Shown piece after piece: positions 15,737 to 23,856 of a stretch of 39,848 bases of DNA. The notes below the pieces were generated by a model, which did no database searches, had not been told where the DNA came from, and worked only from the letters and a program-made list of their open reading frames with translations. The stretch spans positions 1 to 39,848 of the forward strand of contig NZ_FNIX01000035.1 of the NCBI RefSeq assembly GCF_900104175.1, read 5' to 3'. Both the position numbers and the translations under genes were made by a program. How positions within the stretch are numbered: the first letter of the stretch is position 1; the number at the start of each line of letters is the position of its first letter. This DNA comes from Lentzea jiangxiensis. Its GTDB lineage: Bacteria > Actinomycetota > Actinomycetes > Mycobacteriales > Pseudonocardiaceae.

Positions 15737-16585
15737 TCATCCCCGGACCGAGTCCACCAGGGCCGTCACGGCCGGGTGCCACTCGCGACCGGCCGGACCG
15801 CTGAGGACCAGGCTGCGCACCACGCGTTCCCGCAGGGGCACCATGACCAGGCCGGCGGGCAGCATCGACGCCACCAGGCCCGGCACGAGGGACACGCCGA
15901 CGCCCGAGCGGACCATGGCGAGCAGCGTGCCCAGCTCGCGCACCCGGTGCCGCGGGGCGAACGGGTGGCCCGCGTGCGCCTGCCGCACGTGCCGTTCGCA
16001 GCCCCCGCGCGAGAGCAGGAACGGGTCGTCGGCCAGCTCCGCGACGCCGATCCGGGGCTGACCCGCCAGCGGGTGGTCGTCGCGCAGGAGGGCGTGGAAG
16101 GCGTCCTCGCCGATCCGCGCGCCCCGGCCGGCCGGCGGGTCGACCAGGACCGCCGCCTCGACCGTGCCACCGGCGAGCCACTCCGCCACCTCGTCGTCCT
16201 CGCCCTCGAACACCCTGACGTCGACCCGGGGGAACTCCGCCCGCCACCGCGTCAGCAGGTCCGGCAGCAGGCCTTGGCAGACGGTCGGCGGTGCCGCGAG
16301 CCGGATCGTCCCCCGAGCACCGCCACGGCGCCGTTCGGCGAGGGCGGTGATCGCGGCCGACGCGGTCACGGCGGCACGGGCGTGGGCCAGGAGCTCTTCC
16401 CCGAACGAGGTGGGCGTGCTCCGTCCGCGCCGGGAGAGCACGGGGTGGCCCAGCGAGCGCTCCAGCGACGCGACGGCGTGCGAGACCGCCGACTGCGTGA
16501 TGCCCAGCGCGTCCGCGGCCGCACCGAACCCGCCCTCGTCGACCACCGCGAGGAACGCCCTGAGCTGGGCGAAGTTCAACGTCAT
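15737..16585 (-). CDS. LysR-family transcriptional regulator
   Basis: The protein has 282 residues. The N-terminal winged HTH is typical (FLAVVDEGGFGAAADALGITQSAVSHAVASLERSLG, residues 8-45), followed by the linker helix and a periplasmic-binding-like effector domain (GTIRLAAPPTVCQGLLPDLLTRWRAEFP). The gene diverges from an EamA transporter across 69 bases, the classic arrangement in which a LysR protein controls its neighbour and itself. An inverted repeat overlaps its own start codon. The inducer is unknown; EamA partners often export amino acids or metabolites. Confidence 0.93.
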   Translation of the reverse strand: MTLNFAQLRAFLAVVDEGGFGAAADALGITQSAVSHAVASLERSLGHPVLSRRGRSTPTSFGEELLAHARAAVTASAAITALAERRRGGARGTIRLAAPPTVCQGLLPDLLTRWRAEFPRVDVRVFEGEDDEVAEWLAGGTVEAAVLVDPPAGRGARIGEDAFHALLRDDHPLAGQPRIGVAELADDPFLLSRGGCERHVRQAHAGHPFAPRHRVRELGTLLAMVRSGVGVSLVPGLVASMLPAGLVMVPLRERVVRSLVLSGPAGREWHPAVTALVDSVRG

Positions 16586-16599
16586 GAGTGTCTCTCATG
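16583..16599. promoter_or_regulatory. LysR-type operator overlapping the lysR start codon
   Basis: CATGAG-N5-CTCATG is a perfect 6-bp inverted repeat containing the T-N11-A pattern of LysR sites. Its left arm includes the regulator's own ATG. A further CTCATG half-site at 16625 lies in the spacer of the candidate transporter promoter (TTGGAC 16619-16624, N18, GATTCT 16643-16648). This layout suggests autorepression and control of the transporter. Confidence 0.6.
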
Positions 16600-16654
16600 C
16601 TCCATCAATCGGCACTTGTTGGACTCATGATGCCTCGCCCGTGATTCTCGCGCC

Positions 16655-17581
16655 GTGGGGTCTACTGGGAAGTTCGTGCTGCTGTCCGCGATCTGGGGCA
16701 GCAGCTTCGCGTTGATCGAGGTGGCGGTGGACGCGGGCGTGCCGCCGGTGCAGGTGGCGCTGGCCCGCTGCCTGTTCGGTGCTCTGGCGCTGGGCGCGAT
16801 CTGCGTGGCGCAGAGGGCGGCTGTACCGCGCGACCCGCGGACCTGGGGGCACGCCGCGGTGGTCGCGGCCCTGCTCAACTCGGTGCCGTTCACGCTGCTC
16901 GCCTTCGGGGAGTCCCGGGTGGACTCCGTGCTCGCGGGCGTGCTGAACGCGACCACGCCGCTGACGACGCTGGCGTTCGCGCTCCTGGTCGTGCCGGGGG
17001 AGCAGGTCACGAGGACACGGCTCGCGGGGCTGCTGCTCGGGTTCTGCGGGGTGCTGGTGCTGCTCGGGGTGTGGCGCGGCCTGGACGGGGACGTGCTGAC
17101 CGGCGGCCTGGCCTGCCTGGGCGCCACCACCTGCTACGGAGCCGGGTTCGCCTACACCCGGCGCTTCCTGTCCGGCGTGCCCCACCGGGCGAGCGCCCTG
17201 TCCGCCGTGCAGATCACCTGCGCCACCGTGCAACTGGGCCTGGCCGCACCTCTGCTGTCGGGACCGCCGTCCTGGCCGGGGACGTCCGCCGCGCTCGCGC
17301 TGCTGGTGCTGGGCGCGATCGGCACGGGCTACGCGTACGTGCTCAACCTCGACCTGATCAGGGAGGCCGGCCCCACGGTCGCGGCCACGGTCACCTACGT
17401 GACGCCGCTGTGGTCCACCGCGCTCGGCTACTTCCTGCTGGCCGAGCCGGTGGGGTGGCACACCCTGGCCGGAGGGGGCGTGGTCGTCGGCGCGATCCTG
17501 CTCGCCCGGCGGCCCGTCAGAGACCGCTCGGGAACGTCTCCGGTTCCCGGGCGTCGGCCCGGCGCCCGTGCAGGGGACTGA
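16655..17581 (+). CDS. EamA/DMT-superfamily membrane transporter
   Basis: A 308-residue integral membrane protein with about ten hydrophobic segments in two EamA repeats. The first opens with FVLLSAIWGSSFALIEVAV; the second ends with GPTVAATVTYVTPLWSTALGYFLLAEPVGW, a near-universal EamA block. Members export amino acids or small metabolites; the substrate here is unknown. The GTG at 16655 lies six bases after GATTCT with no ribosome-binding site, which suggests a leaderless mRNA. A GTG at 16676 with GGGAAG upstream is an alternative. Transcription is probably set by the divergent LysR. The last 65 bases overlap the convergent erythromycin-esterase-like gene. Confidence 0.9.
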   Translation: MGSTGKFVLLSAIWGSSFALIEVAVDAGVPPVQVALARCLFGALALGAICVAQRAAVPRDPRTWGHAAVVAALLNSVPFTLLAFGESRVDSVLAGVLNATTPLTTLAFALLVVPGEQVTRTRLAGLLLGFCGVLVLLGVWRGLDGDVLTGGLACLGATTCYGAGFAYTRRFLSGVPHRASALSAVQITCATVQLGLAAPLLSGPPSWPGTSAALALLVLGAIGTGYAYVLNLDLIREAGPTVAATVTYVTPLWSTALGYFLLAEPVGWHTLAGGGVVVGAILLARRPVRDRSGTSPVPGRRPGARAGD

Positions 17582-18785
17582 GCGCACGGGTCCCGTCGAA
17601 CCAGAGGAACGCGTCGTACCGGCCGCCGAGCCTGGTGGGCAGGTAGTTGCGCACGCGGTCGTGCGCCGGGTCGTAGACGACACCGATGGCGCGGTGGGGG
17701 AGCTCGGCGGTGAGCAGGCCGGGCCGGTCCTCGCGGGGGAAGTCCAGCAAAGCCTGCTCGGGCGCGGTGTCGTGCAGCACGTGCTCCAGCGAGCCGGGGC
17801 GCGCGGCCGGCACGGGCATCTCGCGCAGCGGGGCGCCCCAGGAACTCCCCGCGACGACCGTGCCGTGGTGGCTGCCGAACCCGATCAGGGCGACCCGGTC
17901 CTCACCGTGGCGTTCCCGGGCGAGCCGGCCCAGGGTGGTGGTGCCGGACGCCGCCATGCTCGTGGCACGGGAGTCGCCGACGTGGGTGTTGTGCGCCCAC
18001 ACCACGGCCCGCGACCCGGCGCCGTGGTGGGAGAGCAGCCGGTTCAGGGTGTCGTCCATGTGGTGCTCGCGGATGTTCCAGGACTCCGGTCCGCCGGCCA
18101 TCATCGCCCGGTAGTAGCGCTCGGCCCCGGCCACGACCTCCGCGTTCTGCCACGCCCCGAACGCGGAGGCGTCCCAGGCGTGATCACGCAGGCGGACCAG
18201 CAGGTCGACCACCTCGTTCTCGCAGCTGACCGGGACGAACCGCGTGGCCAGCGCGTAGTCCCGCACGCTCTCGCCGAAGGGCTCGAAGCACCGGTAGGCG
18301 GCCAGCGCCGCCGGCACCTCCTCGGGATCGTGCTCGCGCAGGTGCACCACGACCTCGCGCAGCGACTCCCACAGCGAGTACACGTCCAGGCCGTGGAAGC
18401 CGACCCGTCCGTCCACAGCGGCGTTGTGCGCACGCAGCCAGCGGGCGAAGTCGAGGACCTCCTCGTTGGCCCACATCCACGTCGGCCACCGGTCGAACGC
18501 CAGCAGCGCGGTGCGGGGGTCCTCCGCCGACCGCCGCACCGACCGGTCCACCCTGGCGCAGTCGGGCCAATCTCCCTCCACGGCCACGAAGGAGAAGCCC
18601 TTCTCGGTGATCAGCCGCCGGGTGAGGGCAGCGCGCCACCGGTAGAACTCGTGGGTGCCGTGGCTGGCTTCGCCGATCATGACCACGCGCGCGTCCCCGA
18701 CGCGGTCGACGAGGTCGTCGAAGTCGCCGGGACCGGTCAGCGGCGAGCAGAGTGCCGCGACGTCGTCCCCGAAGCGGTGCCTCAT
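17517..18785 (-). CDS. Erythromycin esterase family protein
   Basis: The protein has 422 residues. Family motifs are present: VVMIGEASHGTHEFY (about 34-48, containing the proposed catalytic His and Glu), FVAVEGDWPDC (metal or acid site), VGFHGLDVYSLWESL and VVWAHNTHVGD. EreA/EreB members hydrolyse the macrolide lactone, but most actinobacterial homologues have unknown substrates and often sit beside stress or metabolic genes, so resistance should not be assumed. It diverges from an SDR gene across 42 bases. The 3' end overlaps the EamA gene by 65 bases on the other strand, and the final 20 or so residues (from RRADAREPETF) may be poorly conserved. Confidence 0.9.
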   Translation of the reverse strand: MRHRFGDDVAALCSPLTGPGDFDDLVDRVGDARVVMIGEASHGTHEFYRWRAALTRRLITEKGFSFVAVEGDWPDCARVDRSVRRSAEDPRTALLAFDRWPTWMWANEEVLDFARWLRAHNAAVDGRVGFHGLDVYSLWESLREVVVHLREHDPEEVPAALAAYRCFEPFGESVRDYALATRFVPVSCENEVVDLLVRLRDHAWDASAFGAWQNAEVVAGAERYYRAMMAGGPESWNIREHHMDDTLNRLLSHHGAGSRAVVWAHNTHVGDSRATSMAASGTTTLGRLARERHGEDRVALIGFGSHHGTVVAGSSWGAPLREMPVPAARPGSLEHVLHDTAPEQALLDFPREDRPGLLTAELPHRAIGVVYDPAHDRVRNYLPTRLGGRYDAFLWFDGTRALSPLHGRRADAREPETFPSGL

Positions 18786-18827
18786 CGGCTTCGGCTACCC
18801 GTCCGGGCACCCGCCTAGACTGCGGGC

Positions 18828-19724
18828 GTGGAGAAGCCCCGGTGGACCGCCGACGACCTCCCCGACCTGACCGGTCGCACCGTCGTGGTGACCGGCGCGG
18901 CCAGCGGGGTGGGCCGCGGCACGGCCACCGCCTTCGCCGCGGCGGGAGCCCGCACGGTGCTCGCGGTGCGCGACGTCGCCGCCGGTGCACGGGCGGCGGC
19001 CGCGATGTCCGGGACCACCGAGGTCCGCGAGCTGGACCTGGCGAACCTCGCGTCGGTGCGCGCGTTCGCCGACGGCTGGCGGGGTGAGATCGACGTCCTG
19101 GTCAACAACGCCGGCGTGGCGATGACCCCGCACGGTCACACGGCCGACGGGTTCGAGCTGCAGTTCGGCACCAACCACCTCGGCCACTTCGCGTTGACCA
19201 ACCTGCTGCTCCCGTCGATCACCGACCGCGTGGTGACCGTGGCGTCCGGCGCGCACAAGGCGGGCGTGCTCGACCTCGACGACCTCGACTTCGCCCGTGC
19301 CGGCTACAACCCGGTGAAGGCGTACGGCCGGTCGAAGCTCGCGAACCTGCTGTTCACCCTGGAACTGGATCGCCGCTGCCGCGAGGCCGGGTCGTCCGTG
19401 CGCGCGTTGTCCTCGCACCCCGGCTACACGGCGAGCAACCTGGGCACCAGGGGCCGCAACCGGCACCTGGTCAAGATCGTGCACATCGCCGGGCGCCACC
19501 TCGCGCAGACCGAGCGGCAGGGCGCGCTGCCGTCGCTGTACGCGGCGACCCAGGACCTGCCGGGCGCGAGCTACGTCGGCCCGGACGGGCGGTTCGAGCT
19601 GCATGGCCACCCGGCGCTGGTCGGGCGGTCGGCCGCGGCCAGCGACCCGGTGGTGGCGCGGCGGCTGTGGGAGACGTCGGAACGGCTGACCGGGGTGAGC
19701 TTCCCGCTGACCGCGAAGCCCTGA
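18828..19724 (+). CDS. Short-chain dehydrogenase/reductase (retinol-dehydrogenase-like)
   Basis: A 298-residue classical-fold SDR. TGAASGVGRG (about 22-31) is the TGxxxGxG cofactor loop, LVNNAGVAM is the NNAG motif, and YGRSKLANLLF holds the catalytic YxxxK. GTNHLGHFALTNLLLP and SSHPGYTASNLGTRG match the retinol dehydrogenase/WWOX-like subgroup of bacterial NADP-dependent oxidoreductases. The substrate cannot be read from sequence. The GTG start lies six bases after TAGACT and has no ribosome-binding site, consistent with a leaderless transcript. It converges with a small membrane protein gene 14 bases downstream. Confidence 0.92.
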   Translation: MEKPRWTADDLPDLTGRTVVVTGAASGVGRGTATAFAAAGARTVLAVRDVAAGARAAAAMSGTTEVRELDLANLASVRAFADGWRGEIDVLVNNAGVAMTPHGHTADGFELQFGTNHLGHFALTNLLLPSITDRVVTVASGAHKAGVLDLDDLDFARAGYNPVKAYGRSKLANLLFTLELDRRCREAGSSVRALSSHPGYTASNLGTRGRNRHLVKIVHIAGRHLAQTERQGALPSLYAATQDLPGASYVGPDGRFELHGHPALVGRSAAASDPVVARRLWETSERLTGVSFPLTAKP

Positions 19725-19738
19725 CCACGGCGTTCGCT

Positions 19739-19942
19739 TCAGTTCCGCGACTCCCCGCGGCTCTTGCGGTAGCTGGAGAAGAGCGCGACACCGCTGGCGA
19801 GGGCGACCAGCCCGAAAGCGGCGCTGATGAAGAGGCTCAGGCCGAAGGCCTGGGTGACGACGTTGGCCGCGAGGCTGCCGGCCAGGAGCACGGCGAGCAG
19901 GGCGCGGTTGCGGGCAGGCGTGGAGTTCGGTTCGTTGTTCAT
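19739..19942 (-). CDS. Small two-helix membrane protein
   Basis: The product has 67 residues from the ATG at 19942. A short polar N-terminus (MNNEPNSTPARNR) is followed by two hydrophobic helices (ALLAVLLAGSLAANVVTQAFGL and SLFISAAFGLVALASGVALFSS) and a basic tail. The pattern matches small actinobacterial membrane proteins of unknown role, often annotated only as hypothetical. A longer frame starting at 20017 runs into the neighbouring gene's 3' end and is unlikely. No strong ribosome-binding site is seen. Confidence 0.65.
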   Translation of the reverse strand: MNNEPNSTPARNRALLAVLLAGSLAANVVTQAFGLSLFISAAFGLVALASGVALFSSYRKSRGESRN

Positions 19943-19997
19943 GGGAACGACCGTAGTTTCGACCACCGGTGGGGCCGATACCGCAGACTTCCGTGAA

Positions 19998-20594
19998 TCA
20001 GGTGGAGCCTGCTCCACCCCGGTCGTGCTGTTCGATGTCGGAACGCCAGCCGCGCGTGGCCACCACGCCCACCACGACGGTCAGCGCCTCAGCGAGCACA
20101 CCGACGGACCAGGCCACCCAGAACCAGGGTCCACTTGCGAACGAGGCGACGTAGATCGTCGAAAGCGCTGGAACGACCACGAAGGCCAGGATGATCGGCA
20201 GGTCGAACCTGACCATCCCGTTCGCGAGACCCGTGCGGCTCAACGCTTCCACCCTGACGAACTCTTCCCAGCGCAGAGCACGGCTCCACGACACGTGTCG
20301 TCTGATGTCCGGCGCCAGCTCGTTCTTGATGTACTTCCCGATCGTCGCGATCGCGAAGTGGTGGTCGAAGTAGAGGACGCCGAAGATGCAGGCCAGTATC
20401 GGCAGCAGGAGCAGCACCGGCCGTCGCGCGGCATCCGAGAAGGCGATGGTCCCGATCGCCGCGGTGGCCACGAGGCTCAAGTTGAGCAGGCCGTGCTGAG
20501 CGGAGGAGCGCCCGGCGATCTCGGCTCTGAGCGCGTTGAACTCGGCGATCGCCACGTCAAGGCGCTCGGACGGCCCCACCTCGCTCGCTTCCAC
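19998..20594 (-). CDS. Membrane protein, four predicted transmembrane helices
   Basis: The product has 198 residues from a GTG with GGGGAGG about nine bases upstream. An N-terminal helical segment (SERLDVAIAEFNALRAEIAGRSSAQHGLLN) leads into two adjacent hydrophobic helices (about 38-75). A charged cytoplasmic stretch of about 50 residues and two more helices follow. This helical lead plus 2+2 layout is seen in many uncharacterised actinobacterial membrane proteins. I recognise no named family. The longer frame reaching 20783 would overlap the start of the divergent radical SAM gene and lacks support. Confidence 0.7.
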   Translation of the reverse strand: MEASEVGPSERLDVAIAEFNALRAEIAGRSSAQHGLLNLSLVATAAIGTIAFSDAARRPVLLLLPILACIFGVLYFDHHFAIATIGKYIKNELAPDIRRHVSWSRALRWEEFVRVEALSRTGLANGMVRFDLPIILAFVVVPALSTIYVASFASGPWFWVAWSVGVLAEALTVVVGVVATRGWRSDIEQHDRGGAGST

Positions 20595-20775
20595 CGCTCC
20601 CGCCCTCCCCGGCCGGTTCCGCACCCCGGGACAGCGTTCCGGTTCGTGCTCCCCCCGGATAGCGGGCAACCCGGTGAAGCCGAGGGCCGAGCCGTCTGCG
20701 ACTTCCGCTGTGACCGGCACGACTCCGGCCGCGCGAACGGCCGTTTTTTGTCGGTGCCGTCCGGACACTGCAAGG

Positions 20776-21843
20776 GTGAGCACCTCGACACCGCTGCTGA
20801 GCCCGACCCGGATCTACGTGGAGCCCGCCGCCGCGCTGCTGCCGCGGGGCCGCGAGGTGCTCGACAGGTTCCCCGACGCCGACCGGGTCGAGGTCGACAG
20901 CCACTGGCGCATCCCCGAGCTGCACGGCGACGAGGCCAACGCCCAGCGGTGGGTGCGGATCAAGCGCGAAGCGCTCGTCCTCGGCGTGAAGAAGTCCCTG
21001 AGCGCGCGGCCCAACGGCCGCTCGGCGCACTTCATCGCCCCGTCCACCGCCAACGGGTGCGCGATGGCCTGCGCCTACTGCTACGTGCCGCGGCGCAAGG
21101 GCTACTCGAACCCGATCACGGTGTTCGCGAACATCGAGCAGATCACCGGCTACCTGGCCCGCCACGCCGCCCGGCAGGGCCCGCTGACCGAGCCCGGCCA
21201 GATCGACGACCAAGCGTGGGTCTACGACATCGGTGAGAACTCCGACTGCTCGGTGGACGCGCTGGTCAGCGACAACGTGCGGGACCTGGTGAGCCTGTTC
21301 CGCGACCTGCCCACCGCCAAGGCGTCGTTCGCGACCAAGTACGTCAACCGCGACCTGCTGGACTGGGACCCGCGGGGCCGCACCCGCGTCCGGTTCTCGC
21401 TGATGCCCGAACGCACCGCGAAGCTGCTCGACATCCGCACGACCCCGATCGCCGAGCGCCTCGCCGCCCTCGACGACTTCCGCGCCGCCGGCTACGAGGT
21501 GCACGTGAACTTCAGCCCGGTCGTCGTCCACGACGGCTGGCTCGACGACTGGCGCGTCCTGCTGGAGTCGCTCGGGGACGCGACCTCGTCCGCCACCCGC
21601 GACCAGCTGGCCGCCGAGGTCGTCATGCTCACCCACAACCAGCCGTTGCACGAGGTCAACCTGCGCTGGCACCCGCGGGCCGAGGACCTGCTGTGGCGGC
21701 CGGACCTGCAGGAGGTCAAGCGCAGCGAGGGCGGCGGGGTCAACGTCCGCTACCGGCGGGGCCTCAAGCGGGAGCTCCTCGACTCCTTCCTCGCCCTCGT
21801 CGCCGAACACGCCCCCTACCTGCGCGTCCGGTACGCCTTCTGA
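20776..21843 (+). CDS. Spore photoproduct lyase family radical SAM protein
   Basis: The protein has 355 residues. A CxxxCxxC cluster (CAMACAYC, Cys about 95, 99, 102) marks a radical SAM enzyme. The flanking sequence FIAPSTANGCAMACAYCYVPRRKGY, WVYDIGENSDCSVDALVSDNVRDLV and TKYVNRDLLDWDPRGRTRVRFSLMP matches the actinobacterial spore-photoproduct-lyase (SplB) family. In Bacillus, SplB repairs the thymine dimer of UV-treated spores. This organism shows no sign of endospores, so repair of other UV lesions or another reaction is possible. A conserved Cys in GENSDC (about 158) might be the hydrogen donor. Start: GTG after AAGG; GACACT six bases upstream also allows a leaderless start. Confidence 0.88.
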   Translation: MSTSTPLLSPTRIYVEPAAALLPRGREVLDRFPDADRVEVDSHWRIPELHGDEANAQRWVRIKREALVLGVKKSLSARPNGRSAHFIAPSTANGCAMACAYCYVPRRKGYSNPITVFANIEQITGYLARHAARQGPLTEPGQIDDQAWVYDIGENSDCSVDALVSDNVRDLVSLFRDLPTAKASFATKYVNRDLLDWDPRGRTRVRFSLMPERTAKLLDIRTTPIAERLAALDDFRAAGYEVHVNFSPVVVHDGWLDDWRVLLESLGDATSSATRDQLAAEVVMLTHNQPLHEVNLRWHPRAEDLLWRPDLQEVKRSEGGGVNVRYRRGLKRELLDSFLALVAEHAPYLRVRYAF

Positions 21844-21850
21844 ACGGCGG

Positions 21851-22990
21851 TCAGTGCGAGATCAGCGTCGCCCACTCCTCCTCGTCGAACGTGCCGGACA
21901 GCGTGTAGGGCCGCTGTGGCGTGACCGGTGCTCGCCGGGCGCCCAGGCCGCCGATGTCGAACGGGCGGTCACGGGTGTGCTGCACGCGGACCTCCGCGAT
22001 GACGGGGAGGTAGGGGTACGTGTCGTGCAGTCCGCGCAACGCGCCGAGCACGCGGTCCGCGACCGCGTGCGTCGTCTGGGGTGACGTGCCCGGCAGCACG
22101 AGCACGAACTCGTCGCCGTTGAGCCTCGCGGCGCGGTCGACGGGACGCAGGTGGACGCGGAGCACGTCGGCGATGTTGTTCTCCGTGTGCACCGCCGCGC
22201 TCGGACCGTGGACGTCGACGAAGTCGCTCAGCCCCGGCACGCGGATCACCACGAGCCCCAGCCGCACGGTGTCCGCCAGCTGCCTGCCCAGCCACGCGTT
22301 GACCGAGTCCACGGTGTGCAGGCCGGTCCACGGGTCGAGCGCGTCCCGCATCTCCTCGCCGGCGCGCGACGCCGAGAGCTCCGTCGCGTCCCGGGCTGTC
22401 ACGAGTTGTGACGCCAGGTGCCGCAACGCCGCTTCCGCGCGGCGTTCCACCTCGCCGGCGGGAGGCGCCGTGATGCCGTTCAGCACCGAGTCGAAGCGCC
22501 TGCGCACGTCCGGCGGCATCCGGTCGCCGAGCGCGTCGCGCAACCGGACCGCCTCCGCGTACGCCTCCTCCCGCCGGAACGCCCACCTGCCCTGGAACAA
22601 CCTGCTCGCCTCGAGGGTGCTGCCACCCGGATCCAGCTCCTCGAGGTCGGTCGCCACGACGTAGGCGCCGAAGGTCGGGGTGAGCACGACCACCGACCAC
22701 TCCCGGGCCAGCTCCTCCCCGGAGCGCAGCAGGACGGGCGTGACACCGGCCGGCAGGTCGGGCCGCACGTCGGACACCACGCCGACGACCGTCACCGACG
22801 CCAGCGCCCCGATCCGGCGGTACACCTCCGCTTCCCGCAGGAAGTAGGGCAGCCGCTGGAACAGCGCGAGGACGATCGCGGGCTCGGCCCGATCACCCGC
22901 CAGCGCCGCCCGTTCCACGGCGTGCGACGCGACGACCAGCGTCCTCTTCGACAGCAGGCCCGCCCGCACCTCGGTGTTCGGGAATGCCAC
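21851..22990 (-). CDS. DICT sensory domain plus GGDEF domain protein
   Basis: The protein has 379 residues. Residues 10-155 match the DICT domain found in diguanylate cyclases and two-component proteins (LLSKRTLVVASHAVERAAL, LFQRLPYFLREAEVYRRIGALASVTVVG, RLFQGRWAFRREEAYAEAV). After a helical linker, residues 215-372 form a GGDEF domain beginning at DPWTGLHT. The signature reads RLNGDEFVLVLPG (NGDEF, about 291-295). The loss of the first Gly leaves cyclase activity uncertain, so it may bind GTP or c-di-GMP, or act as an inactive sensor. The GTG at 22990 has AGGAG eight bases upstream. It diverges from a TetR gene. Confidence 0.85.
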   Translation of the reverse strand: MAFPNTEVRAGLLSKRTLVVASHAVERAALAGDRAEPAIVLALFQRLPYFLREAEVYRRIGALASVTVVGVVSDVRPDLPAGVTPVLLRSGEELAREWSVVVLTPTFGAYVVATDLEELDPGGSTLEASRLFQGRWAFRREEAYAEAVRLRDALGDRMPPDVRRRFDSVLNGITAPPAGEVERRAEAALRHLASQLVTARDATELSASRAGEEMRDALDPWTGLHTVDSVNAWLGRQLADTVRLGLVVIRVPGLSDFVDVHGPSAAVHTENNIADVLRVHLRPVDRAARLNGDEFVLVLPGTSPQTTHAVADRVLGALRGLHDTYPYLPVIAEVRVQHTRDRPFDIGGLGARRAPVTPQRPYTLSGTFDEEEWATLISH

Positions 22991-23145
22991 TGATGAGCTC
23001 CTGTTCGCCTGCCCGCACGACGATCTCGAAACTAGAACCTCCGATCGACGCGACCAACTGCACAAACGGGTGACAGGCCGGGGCTTGACTGCCGGCTCAT
23101 GTGATCGGCGGCATCGCCGAAGCAGGCGGCCTCTACGGTGATGCC

Positions 23146-23781
23146 GTGGCCGACACCCGACAACGCCTGATCGACGGCGCGATCGAGACCATCCGCACGC
23201 ACGGCCTGACCGGCACCACGGCGCGGAGCATCGCGGCCACCGCCGGGGTGAACCAGGCGCTGGTCTTCTACCACTTCGGCACCGTCCACGACCTGCTCCA
23301 AGCCGCGTGCCTCGCCGCCACGCGGGCGAGGGTCGAGCTGTTCGCCGAGCGCCTCGAGCACGTCACCGACCTGCGTCAGCTCCTCGCGCTCGGCCGCGCC
23401 CTGCACGACGAGGAGCGCGCCGAGGGCAACGTCATGGTGCTCGCCCAGCTGCTGGCCGGCGCGCAGACCGATCCCGATCTCGCCGAGGCCACCGCCGCGT
23501 CGCTGCGGTTGTGGATCAGCCCGATCGAAGGTGCCCTGACGAGGCTGCTGGCCGGCTCGCCGGTGTCCGAGCTGGTCGACACGCCGGGTCTCGCACGGGC
23601 GGTGAGCGCCGGGTTCATCGGGCTGGAGCTGTACGAGGGTGTCGACCCGGACGGGGCGAAGGCGGCGCTGGACTCCCTCGACCGGCTGGCGGTGCTCGTC
23701 GAGGTGGTGGACGACCTCGGACCGGTCGCGGTCCGCGCCTTGCGCGCCAAGCTCCGCAAGACGGCCAAGAACCGCAGGTAG
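23146..23781 (+). CDS. TetR-family transcriptional regulator
   Basis: The protein has 211 residues. The N-terminal HTH is classic (RLIDGAIETIRTHGLTGTTARSIAATAGVNQALVFYHFGTVHDLL, residues 7-50), with a variable helical ligand domain. The GTG at 23146 lies six bases after TACGGT with no ribosome-binding site, so a leaderless mRNA is likely; longer frames to 23101 add no homology. Seven bases after its stop lie twin palindromes flanking a promoter that drives the SRPBCC/DUF4166 genes, and it is the obvious candidate to bind them. The ligand may be lipid- or ketide-like, given the SRPBCC target gene, but that is a guess. Confidence 0.92.
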   Translation: MADTRQRLIDGAIETIRTHGLTGTTARSIAATAGVNQALVFYHFGTVHDLLQAACLAATRARVELFAERLEHVTDLRQLLALGRALHDEERAEGNVMVLAQLLAGAQTDPDLAEATAASLRLWISPIEGALTRLLAGSPVSELVDTPGLARAVSAGFIGLELYEGVDPDGAKAALDSLDRLAVLVEVVDDLGPVAVRALRAKLRKTAKNRR

Positions 23782-23788
23782 ACGCACC

Positions 23789-23808
23789 ATTTGAGCAAAT
23801 GCTCAAAT
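23789..23808. promoter_or_regulatory. TetR-type operator 1
   Basis: ATTTGAGCAAATGCTCAAAT has perfect 9-bp arms around a 2-base centre. It covers the -35 hexamer (TTGAGC) of the downstream promoter. The same palindrome recurs 34 bp away, about three helical turns, on the same DNA face. Confidence 0.75.
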
Positions 23809-23819
23809 CCGGCTACCCT
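23791..23819 (+). promoter_or_regulatory. Promoter of the SRPBCC-DUF4166 operon
   Basis: TTGAGC, an exact 17-base spacer and TACCCT. Operator 1 covers the -35 and operator 2 the start site, so repressor binding would block polymerase. Confidence 0.6.
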
Positions 23820-23823
23820 TCTG

Positions 23824-23841
23824 TTTGAGCAACTGCTCAAA
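23824..23841. promoter_or_regulatory. TetR-type operator 2
   Basis: TTTGAGCAACTGCTCAAA has perfect 8-bp arms around AC. It covers the expected transcription start and ends 15 bases before the GTG of the SRPBCC gene. Confidence 0.75.
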
Positions 23842-23856
23842 TTCGAAGGGGGTGCC

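Noticed and set aside
17517..18785. Reading the erythromycin-esterase homologue as a macrolide resistance gene.
   Set aside because: The family is broad and no macrolide genes or resistance context are present; function left open.
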